A stretch of DNA of 5,265 bases from positions 2,005 to 7,269 of the forward strand of contig JAPLTZ010000187.1 of NCBI GenBank assembly GCA_026397895.1, in the 5' to 3' direction. The DNA comes from Verrucomicrobiota bacterium (GTDB taxonomy: Bacteria; Verrucomicrobiota; Verrucomicrobiia; Limisphaerales; JAFMIX01). Positions 1-4,932 of the stretch are shown piece after piece; position 1 is the stretch's first letter, and each line of letters starts with the position of its first letter. The notes below the pieces were generated by a model. That model did not search any database and had not been told where the DNA came from. It saw nothing but the letters and a program-made list of their open reading frames with translations. The translations under genes and the position numbers were made by a program.

Positions 1-308
1 AAGTCGTCGAGGAACGCAGCCTCAAACTTGCCCGTGAACTCGCGGAGCGTAGTTTTGTTTTCCCGGACGCGCTTGATGATCTTGTCCTCCACGTCGGTGA
101 TGTTCATGACGTGCGTCACGTCGTAGCCGGAGAATTCGAGCGTGCGGCGGACAAGGTCGGCGAAGACGAACGTGCGCCAGTTGCCGATGTGCGCGAAGTC
201 GTAGACCGTCGGCCCGCAACAATACATGCCGACTTTTTTGCGTTGCGGGTCGAGCGGGACGAACTCCTGCACGGAGCGCGCGAGGGTGTTGAATAAATTC
301 AGTGCCAT
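1..308 (-). CDS. cysS: Cysteinyl-tRNA synthetase, N-terminal part (runs off the left edge)
   Basis: Cysteine--tRNA ligase is the cytoplasmic class I enzyme that charges tRNA-Cys with cysteine using ATP. The first 102 codons are visible, starting MALNLFNTLARSVQEFVPLD. The family signature MYCCGPTVYDFAHIGNWRTF lies at about residues 28-47. It contains the cysteine that aligns with the E. coli zinc ligand (C31 here) and the HIGN form of the class I HIGH motif (residues 40-43). NITDVEDKIIKR follows at about 69-80, also typical of CysRS. The start was chosen because the protein begins exactly where other CysRS proteins do (MxxLFNTL). No Shine-Dalgarno sequence is evident. The gene lies 62 bases downstream of the Gre-like gene on the same strand, so co-transcription is possible, although a weak terminator-like hairpin sits between them. 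The rest of the gene, including the KMSKS loop, is outside the window. Confidence 0.96.
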   Translation of the reverse strand, partial: MALNLFNTLARSVQEFVPLDPQRKKVGMYCCGPTVYDFAHIGNWRTFVFADLVRRTLEFSGYDVTHVMNITDVEDKIIKRVRENKTTLREFTGKFEAAFLDD

Positions 309-343
309 GTCAAATCGGGGCGAAGGTTACGGCGCAAGCGGCG

Positions 344-371
344 AAAGAAAAAGCGGAAACTGGTTGCCGCT
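344..371 (-). terminator. Weak terminator-like hairpin after the Gre-like gene
   Basis: Read on the minus strand, AGCGG (371-367) can pair with CCGCT (356-352) around a 10-base loop. It is followed by a T-rich run interrupted by one C (TTTTTCTTT, 352-344). The stem is only 5 bp and overlaps the end of the Gre-like stop codon. It may partly reduce read-through into cysS, or be chance. Confidence 0.25.
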
Positions 372-850
372 CACCGCACATCCACCACGCGGTATTGGCT
401 GCGGCCGCCGCCAAGCTGGAGTTGGAGGAGGTCGCCTTGTTTTTTGCCGCAGAGCTGTTCGCCCAACGGCGATTGCGGGGTGATGATGAGCACCTCCTTT
501 TTGTCATGCGCGATTTCCGTGCCGCCCGCCTTCGGGCCGATGAAGTAAAACATCCGCTCGCCGACGTGCTCCAACTCCACGAACGCGCCGAGGCCGATTG
601 GTTCGGCATCCTTGAAATCGCGGACGGCGAGCTTGCCGAACGCGGCGATGGCGGACTCAATCTCCGCCGCCTGCCGCGACTGGCCGTGGGCGAGGTAGGA
701 GGCTTCGAGGCCGCGCGTGTCGTATTTGCTTTCGGCGCGGCTCTGTTCGTGCGTGGCCTCGGCGCGCGAGGCGAGCGCGGCCTTGAAATAGATTTCCAGC
801 TCGTCCGTCAGGGCGGCGATGATTTTCTTGATGAGGGCGCGTTTGTTCAT
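371..850 (-). CDS. GreA/GreB-family elongation-factor-like protein
   Basis: This 159-residue protein has the two-part layout of Gre factors, which enter the RNA polymerase secondary channel and stimulate cleavage of backtracked RNA. Residues 1-72 are helical and probably a coiled-coil hairpin, with ESKYDTRGLEASYLAHGQ at 40-57 near the expected tip. Residues about 84-159 resemble the FKBP-like GreA/GreB C-terminal domain, including ITPQSPLGEQLCGKKQGD (123-140). Length matches E. coli GreA (158), but the tip sequence differs from GreA's GDLKENAEY. D44 and E49 could stand in for the two catalytic acidic residues; that alignment is my inference. The ATG at 850 was chosen because MNKRALIKKIIAAL begins the helical domain; the frame stays open to 1390, but the extra residues look like antisense of the neighbouring gene. 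It is the probable first gene of a unit leading to cysS. Transcript-cleavage activity is unproven; it may belong to a divergent Gre-like subfamily. Confidence 0.85.
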   Translation of the reverse strand: MNKRALIKKIIAALTDELEIYFKAALASRAEATHEQSRAESKYDTRGLEASYLAHGQSRQAAEIESAIAAFGKLAVRDFKDAEPIGLGAFVELEHVGERMFYFIGPKAGGTEIAHDKKEVLIITPQSPLGEQLCGKKQGDLLQLQLGGGRSQYRVVDVR

Positions 851-863
851 GTCGAGGCGGGAG

Positions 864-891
864 ACATTAGCGATGCGGAGGGAGAATTCAA
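864..891 (-). promoter_or_regulatory. Possible promoter for the Gre-like gene
   Basis: On the minus strand TTGAAT (891-886) and TAATGT (869-864) are separated by 16 bases, and the second box lies 13 bases before the ATG. The -35-like box matches well at TTGA, but the -10-like box is poor. It sits in the 123-base divergent intergenic region (851-973), which must also hold the start signals of the plus-strand YlbF-like gene. I found no convincing plus-strand promoter there. Confidence 0.2.
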
Positions 892-973
892 TTTGCTTTT
901 GCGGCGTTGTTGTGGTGTATTCTGGCTCGCTGTCCGCGCAAACGCTGCGGCGGCGGGAAAGAAAAATACGATT

Positions 974-1393
974 ATGCCAACTCTGACCGAAGAAACCGTC
1001 CTGACCCGGAAGACGCGTGAACTGTGCGAAGCCCTCGTGGCCCAACCCGAATTTCAAGCCGCCCAGCAGCGCATCGAGGCGTTCATGAGCGACGAGATCG
1101 CCCGCGCCCAATACGAGGCCGTCGTGACCAAGGGCCAGGCGTTGCAGGAAAAACAGCAGCGCTCCCTGCCGCTCGACGGCGCGGAGATCGCCGAGTTCGA
1201 GAAGCAGCGCGAGGCGCTGATCGCCAACCCCGTCGCCAAGGGTTTCATGGAAGCACAGGAGCAGATGCACGAACTGCAGCACTCCATCCAAAAGCCCATC
1301 AACAAGACGCTGGAGTTGGGCCGCGTGCCGACCGCCGAAGACCTGGAGGAAGGTTGCTGCTCGAACCACGGCGGCTGCGGTTGCAGCCACTGA
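974..1393 (+). CDS. YlbF-family protein with cysteine-rich C-terminal tail
   Basis: This 139-residue, mostly helical protein is rich in Q, E, A and K and looks like the Com_YlbF family (YlbF/YmcA). In Bacillus subtilis these proteins act with YaaT (RicT) in a complex that influences RNA processing, competence and biofilm development and carries Fe-S clusters. Here the helices span about residues 5-112, with FMEAQEQMHELQHSIQKPIN at 91-110. A tail follows, GCCSNHGGCGCSH (127-139), with cysteines at 128, 129, 134 and 136 and two histidines, suitable for binding metal or an Fe-S cluster. The ATG at 974 was chosen because MPTLTEETVLTRKTRELCEAL starts the family-like region; the upstream open frame is antisense to the Gre-like gene. 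A purine-rich stretch (GGGAAAG, near 956-962) is at best a weak ribosome binding site. The gene looks monocistronic, being closed by a terminator 17 bases after its stop. No RicT partner is in view, so its exact role is unknown. Confidence 0.82.
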   Translation: MPTLTEETVLTRKTRELCEALVAQPEFQAAQQRIEAFMSDEIARAQYEAVVTKGQALQEKQQRSLPLDGAEIAEFEKQREALIANPVAKGFMEAQEQMHELQHSIQKPINKTLELGRVPTAEDLEEGCCSNHGGCGCSH

Positions 1394-1410
1394 TTCAATC
1401 TCATCGCGCG

Positions 1411-1449
1411 AACCGCCCCGGCTGGAAACTGCCGGGGCGGTTTGCTTTT
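1411..1449 (+). terminator. Intrinsic terminator of the YlbF-like gene
   Basis: AACCGCCCCGGC (1411-1422) and GCCGGGGCGGTT (1431-1442) form a perfect 12-bp, very GC-rich stem with an 8-base loop (TGGAAACT). It is followed by a T-rich stretch ending TTTGCTTTT at 1449. It begins 17 bases after the YlbF-like stop codon. The T-tract is on the plus-strand side only, so it acts for plus-strand transcription. Confidence 0.88.
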
Positions 1450-1455
1450 GCGGGC

Positions 1456-1482
1456 TTGAACCGCCGCCGCGTCGCGTTTAAT
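1456..1482 (+). promoter_or_regulatory. Candidate promoter of the deoxyribosyltransferase-like gene
   Basis: TTGAAC (1456-1461) and TTTAAT (1477-1482) resemble sigma70-type -35 and -10 boxes (4/6 and 5/6 matches), with a short 15-base spacer. They lie directly after the upstream terminator, where a new promoter would be expected. The -10-like box ends only 8 bases before the ATG at 1491, so transcription would begin at or very near the start codon, implying a leaderless mRNA. No Shine-Dalgarno sequence is present. Confidence 0.38.
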
Positions 1483-1490
1483 ACTACGCC

Positions 1491-2348
1491 ATGCCCAAAC
1501 CAAAACGTAAAACCAGCCTGCTGCGCGGCGCACGGGTCTATTTGAGCGGCCCGATGGATTTCGTCGCCTCGCGCACGGCGGAAAAGAAGTTCGGCTGGCG
1601 CAACCGCGTGAGCGATTTCCTCCAGACGATGGACGTGACGGTGTTCGACCCGTGGTTCAAGCCCGACGTGCGCGGCCTCCACGAATATGGCCGCGAAGAC
1701 GTGAAGAGCGGCGACCGCATCAAGGACATCTGGACTTTCGCCGGCGGCCGGAAAGGCGCGCAGGCGCGGTCGTGGTGCGCGCGGCAATTCTGGGAGACGC
1801 TGCACATCGACCTGCGGATGGTGGACACGAGCGATTTTTCCATCTCGTATTGCCCCACGAACATCTACAGCGTCGGCACGCCGCACGAGATCATCACCGC
1901 CACGTTGCAGCACAAGCCCGTGCTGTTCGTCAGCCCGCCCATCGTTTTCCCCACGCTGCACAAACTGCGGAAACACTTGGCCAAGGACGCCGCCGGCAGC
2001 GCGCTGCTTGAACAGTTGGAGCGGGAAATCCCCATCAAAGAAAACCCGCGCGCCATCCCGAGCCTGTGGTATATCCCGCTGGTCGGCGGCGAGAATTTCT
2101 TCGACGGCTTCGGCTTCGCGCGCTACCGCAAGCGCTTCGGCTGGCACACGGAGATTCCGCTCGACCAGCACGAGAAGAATTTCCCGCCGCGCCGCCCGCT
2201 GCTGCCGTTTCTGGAGAAACTGAACCACCGCCTGCCGAAACGTTGGGACCGGAAGCTCGACCGCTTCGTCGCCGACGACGACTGGCTGCTGTGGGATTTC
2301 GCCACGCAGAAGCAGCCTGGCACCCACGTCGAGAGCGTCCGCAAGTAA
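1491..2348 (+). CDS. Nucleoside 2-deoxyribosyltransferase-like protein
   Basis: This 285-residue protein's N-terminal half has the signatures of the nucleoside 2-deoxyribosyltransferase fold. These are a beta strand with an SGP loop (VYLSGPMDF, 16-24), a strand ending in VFDPW (51-55), HIDLRMVDTSDFSISY (105-120), and SVGTPHEIITATLQHKPVLFV (127-147). In the classical enzymes, which swap the base on deoxyribonucleosides, a glutamate in the GTxxE-like loop is the nucleophile; E133 is its likely equivalent. The conserved gKPV strand is also present (142-144). Residues about 150-285 form an extra C-terminal region rich in aromatic and charged residues that I cannot assign; classical enzymes are only about 150-170 residues. 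No signal peptide or membrane segment is seen, so it is probably cytoplasmic. The ATG at 1491 follows the upstream terminator and candidate promoter. The gene stands alone on its strand and converges with the response regulator 8 bases away. Substrate is unknown; another role built on this nucleotide-binding fold is possible. Confidence 0.75.
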   Translation: MPKPKRKTSLLRGARVYLSGPMDFVASRTAEKKFGWRNRVSDFLQTMDVTVFDPWFKPDVRGLHEYGREDVKSGDRIKDIWTFAGGRKGAQARSWCARQFWETLHIDLRMVDTSDFSISYCPTNIYSVGTPHEIITATLQHKPVLFVSPPIVFPTLHKLRKHLAKDAAGSALLEQLEREIPIKENPRAIPSLWYIPLVGGENFFDGFGFARYRKRFGWHTEIPLDQHEKNFPPRRPLLPFLEKLNHRLPKRWDRKLDRFVADDDWLLWDFATQKQPGTHVESVRK

Positions 2349-2356
2349 GCCGCAAC

Positions 2357-2983
2357 TCAGCGCCGCAGAAACTTCGCCACCGCCTCCGTGCGCGTGCGCA
2401 CCTGGAGTTTTTCGTAGATGCGGCGGACGTAGGTGTGCACCGTCTCGTAGCTGATGCCAAGCTTCTCCGCGATTTCCTTGTAGAGAAAACCCTTCGCCAG
2501 ACAGTCCAGCACCTCCTGTTCGCGCTGCGAGAGATTCGTCTCCGGCCCGGCGGAAACCCCGGCCCGCTGAAACGACTGCACCACCTTGCGCGCGATGTGC
2601 GTCGTCATCGGCGAACCGCCGTGAATGACCTCCTGGATGGCCGCCAGCAACTCCGCGCTCTTCGTGCGCTTCAGCAGATAACCCGACGCGCCCGCCGCCA
2701 GCGCGTTAAAAATGTTCTCCGTGTCCTCGTAAACCGTCAGCATCACCACCAGCGTCTGCGGCGTCGTCTGCTTCAACCGCCGCACGCACTCCACGCCGTT
2801 GATGCCCGGCAGATTGATGTCCATGAGCACCACCTGCGGCTTGTCCTTCGGGATGGCCGCCAGCGCCGTCTCGGCGTCGGGATACTGCCCCACGCACTCG
2901 AAGCCCGCCGCGCGGCCGATCATCCGCGCCAGCGTGCCGCGCAACTGCTCGTTGTCTTCCACGATTGAAACTGTGATGGCCAT
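2357..2983 (-). CDS. LuxR/NarL-family two-component response regulator
   Basis: This 208-residue response regulator is a cytoplasmic DNA-binding protein switched by phosphorylation. The receiver domain (about 3-120) has the acidic pair E9/D10, the phospho-accepting aspartate D55 in VVLMDINLPG, the switch threonine T83 in VMLTVYED, and the lysine K105 in GYLLKR. The C-terminal LuxR-type helix-turn-helix (about 148-208) reads LSQREQEVLDCLAKG, then YKEIAEKLGISYETVHTYVRRIYEKLQV, the usual form of this domain. All key residues are present, so it should be functional. The start MAITVSIVEDNE at 2983 was chosen because the family begins there. An in-frame ATG at 3037 would add an 18-residue leader made from the intergenic repeat. 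The gene lies 88 bases downstream of the sensor kinase on the same strand, so it is presumably phosphorylated by that kinase. If the kinase really is broken, its input may be lost. Its stop is 8 bases from the converging gene; no separate terminator is visible. Confidence 0.95.
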   Translation of the reverse strand: MAITVSIVEDNEQLRGTLARMIGRAAGFECVGQYPDAETALAAIPKDKPQVVLMDINLPGINGVECVRRLKQTTPQTLVVMLTVYEDTENIFNALAAGASGYLLKRTKSAELLAAIQEVIHGGSPMTTHIARKVVQSFQRAGVSAGPETNLSQREQEVLDCLAKGFLYKEIAEKLGISYETVHTYVRRIYEKLQVRTRTEAVAKFLRR

Positions 2984-2991
2984 AAAATCAA

Positions 2992-3068
2992 GGTAGAAGG
3001 CAGAAGGCAGAATGAAGAAATTCAAGTCGCGCCCCACTCAACTCTGTTTCTGCATTCTTCATTCTGCC
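2992..3068. repeat. Two opposed heptamer arrays forming an inverted repeat
   Basis: The plus strand carries four consecutive 7-base units, GGTAGAA, GGCAGAA, GGCAGAA and TGAAGAA (2992-3019). After a 28-base unrelated stretch come three units of the complementary kind, TTCTGCA, TTCTTCA and TTCTGCC (3048-3068). GGCAGAATGAAGAA (3006-3019) is a perfect inverted copy of 3055-3068, giving a 14-bp stem with a 35-base loop. The repeat fills most of the gap between the kinase stop (3072) and the regulator start (2983). It would therefore form a hairpin in the shared mRNA, where it could affect stability or regulator expression. It may instead be a dispersed intergenic repeat. Confidence 0.85.
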
Positions 3069-3071
3069 CTC

Positions 3072-4577
3072 TCATTTGTTTTTCAGCGGCGCGGTCAGGC
3101 GCACCACCGTGCCGCCCGCCGCCGCCGGTTCGATGGTAAAACTTCCGCCGACATCTTCCATGCGCTTCCGCATGTTGCGCAATCCATTTCTGCTCGTCTT
3201 TTTCCCCGCGTCACCCGGGCCATGCCCGTCGTCCGCGATTTCCAGCGTCAACGTCGTCGGCGACAATCCCACCCGCACCCACGCCGATGAAGCCTGCGCG
3301 TGCTTGACGACGTTCGTGACCGCCTCCTTCGCCGCGAGGAACAGATTGTGCCGCACCTCCGGCGAAATCTCCGCCGCCGGCAACTGCTCCGGCACTTCCA
3401 GCCGGTAGTGCAAGCCGGCCACGCCAAAATAATCCTGCGCGTATTTGCAGACGTAGTTGATCAGCCCCTCCACCGTGTCGTTCGCCGGGTTCACCGTCCA
3501 CACGATCTCGTCCAGCGCGTGCGTCGTGTCGCGCGCCGTCTGCTGAATCTGCCGGCCGTGCGCCGCCACCTCCGCCGGCAAATCCTTGTCGCTCTCCACG
3601 AACTCGCCGAGCAACGACATCTGCGTGAGACTCGCGCCGAGCTGGTCGTGAATGTCCCGCGCGATGCGGGCGCGATCCTTTTCCAACGCCTCCTGCTGCC
3701 GCAGCTTCTCCAGTTGCCGCTGCAACCGCTGCGTCGAAAGATAATGCACCACCGCGATGACCAGCCCCAGCAACACGACCGCGCTCAAGGCCATGAACCA
3801 CCACGTCCGCCAGAACGGCGGCAACACCACCACCGCCAGCGTGCGGCCGGTGCTGTTCCAAACCCCGTCCTCGTTCGCAGCGATGACGCGGAAGCGGTAA
3901 TGCCCCGGCGGCAGCTTGCTGTAAGCGACCGAGCGCGCGTCGCCGCCGACCCCGCTCCAGTTTTTCTCGTGGCCTTCCAGCCGGTATTTGAATCGCGCCC
4001 GCTCGCGCGCCGTGAGGTTCAGGCTCGTGAACTGGATTTCCAGCCGCTCCTTGCCCGGCGGAATCACCACCGTCGCCGGCGACTGCGCCCGCAAGCCCGT
4101 CGCGCCGGGCGAGCGGCCCTCCACCGTCACCGCCTCGATGACCACCGGCGGCGGATTCGGATTCTGCTGCAACCGCGCCGGGTCGGTGGCGACCAACCCC
4201 TTGATTGTCGGAAACCACAGCCGCCCGTCGCGCGTGCGGCAGGCCGTCGGCTGCGAACCCTGCGTGCACTCGCTCGTTGGCAAACCGTCTGAACGGCCGA
4301 AGACGCGGCAGGAAATCAAATTTGTCGAGCCGGAAACAAATTCATTCAACGCCCGCTTCGCCACGCGCATCAGGCCGGAGTAGGAGCCGATCCACAGATT
4401 CCCCTGCCCGTCTTCGAGCAGGTAGCCGATGCTGTTGCTCACCAGCCCGGCGTCCGTCGTGAAGCGCGTCCAGCGCCCGCCGCGCAACCGCGCCAAGCCG
4501 TTGCCCTCCGTGCCCACCCACAAGTCGCCCGCCGCGTCCGCGTAGAGCGAGGAAATCACCTCGCCGGTCAGACCGCC
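3072..4577 (-). CDS. Propeller/triple-Y sensor histidine kinase, C-terminal piece of a broken gene
   Basis: This frame encodes 501 residues of a NarL-type sensor kinase, with positions counted from GGLTGEVISS at 4577. Two to three last propeller blades come first (LWVGTEGNGLARL, LWIGSYSGLMRV, then CRTRDGRLWFPTIKGLVATDP). A triple-Y domain follows (LEIQFTSLNLTARERARFKYRLEGHEKNW ... LPPGHYRFRVIAAN). One membrane segment is at about residues 256-282 (FMALSAVVLLGLVIAVVHYL). The HisKA_3 phospho-acceptor helix is DRARIARDIHDQLGASL, with the histidine at 310 (codon 3650-3648). The ATPase domain shows an N box (LAAKEAVTNVVKHA), a G1 box (DDGHGPGD) and NGLRNMRKRM, ending LTAPLKNK. So the sensor half would be periplasmic and the kinase core looks complete. 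The frame has no family-like start: it joins the N-terminal piece (4568-5265) across a frameshift. A GTG at 4559 could in principle restart translation. It probably phosphorylates the regulator at 2357-2983. Confidence 0.9.
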   Translation of the reverse strand, partial: GGLTGEVISSLYADAAGDLWVGTEGNGLARLRGGRWTRFTTDAGLVSNSIGYLLEDGQGNLWIGSYSGLMRVAKRALNEFVSGSTNLISCRVFGRSDGLPTSECTQGSQPTACRTRDGRLWFPTIKGLVATDPARLQQNPNPPPVVIEAVTVEGRSPGATGLRAQSPATVVIPPGKERLEIQFTSLNLTARERARFKYRLEGHEKNWSGVGGDARSVAYSKLPPGHYRFRVIAANEDGVWNSTGRTLAVVVLPPFWRTWWFMALSAVVLLGLVIAVVHYLSTQRLQRQLEKLRQQEALEKDRARIARDIHDQLGASLTQMSLLGEFVESDKDLPAEVAAHGRQIQQTARDTTHALDEIVWTVNPANDTVEGLINYVCKYAQDYFGVAGLHYRLEVPEQLPAAEISPEVRHNLFLAAKEAVTNVVKHAQASSAWVRVGLSPTTLTLEIADDGHGPGDAGKKTSRNGLRNMRKRMEDVGGSFTIEPAAAGGTVVRLTAPLKNK

Positions 4578-4932
4578 CGCCGTGCGATGGCGCGGACGTC
4601 GTCCGCCGCGAGGCCGTCGCGCGTCGTGAAAATTTTCCAGGCGTTGCCCTCGCGGCAGGCCAGCCCGCCCTGCGTGCCCACCCACAACCGCCCGGCGCGA
4701 TCCTGCTGGATGGCGGTTATCTCCGGATTCAACGCTTCCGTGCCCGGCGCGCGGCGGAGGGAATTTTCCGCCAACTGGAACAGGCCGCCGAACGTCCCGA
4801 CCCAAAGCTGCTGCTCCCGGTCGAGGAAGACCGAGCGCACATACAGGTTCAGCAAACCCTCCTTCAACCCGAACGTCCGCCGCTCGCCGTCCTTCAGGAA
4901 ATTCAGCCCGCCGCTGTTGATGCCCACCCACA
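4511..4932 (-). repeat. Repeated propeller-blade motif DNA (three near-identical copies)
   Basis: The plus-strand sequence TGCCCACCCACA occurs at 4511-4522, 4675-4686 and 4921-4932. Each copy encodes the LWVG of a propeller blade on the minus strand, so these are coding repeats and not a separate element. Such GC-rich identical patches, spread through a repeat protein gene, offer sites for slippage or recombination and fit with the blade loss at 4568-4590. Confidence 0.6.
4568..4590 (-). other. Frameshift and apparent internal deletion in the sensor kinase gene
   Basis: Reading right to left, the propeller frame runs ...GLAADDVRAIARRAV and stops at TGA (4570-4568). The next recognisable residues, GGLTGEVISSLY, lie in the frame displaced by -1, starting at 4577. 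Blades here have a pitch of about 41 residues: two LWVG motif sites at 4921 and 4675 are 246 bases apart, exactly two 41-codon blades. The next spacing that should also cover two blades (4675 to 4511) is only 164 bases. About 82 bases are therefore missing, which is also 1 modulo 3, as the frame change requires. Most of one blade has been lost at this point. Confidence 0.75.

Noticed and set aside
302..973. Plus-strand open frame extending the YlbF-like gene upstream to 302
   Set aside because: The extra 224 codons are antisense to the Gre-like gene and show no family resemblance. YlbF-like similarity starts at 974.
851..1390. Minus-strand open frame extending the Gre-like gene upstream to 1390
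   Set aside because: The extension is antisense to the YlbF-like gene and has low-complexity composition. The Gre-type helical domain begins at the ATG at 850.
1401..2327. 308-codon minus-strand open frame opposite the deoxyribosyltransferase-like gene
   Set aside because: It is a long shadow frame typical of GC-rich DNA, rich in R, A and V with no recognisable motif. The plus strand carries the motif-bearing protein.
2984..3037. Earlier ATG for the response regulator at 3037
   Set aside because: The 18 added residues come from the intergenic repeat and are not part of the receiver domain. The family starts at MAITVSIVEDN.
3006..3083. Reading the inverted repeat plus the following T-rich run (3075-3083) as a plus-strand terminator
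   Set aside because: The 35-base loop is too long for an intrinsic terminator, the T-run is separated from the stem and lies inside the kinase coding end, and no plus-strand gene ends nearby.
3300..4292. 330-codon plus-strand open frame opposite the kinase
   Set aside because: It is arginine- and histidine-rich and antisense to well-recognised kinase and triple-Y domains, so it is a shadow frame.
4568..4590. Programmed -1 frameshifting to join the two kinase pieces
   Set aside because: No X XXY YYZ slippery heptamer or clear downstream stimulatory structure is seen. The short motif spacing shows that coding sequence is missing, which recoding would not explain.
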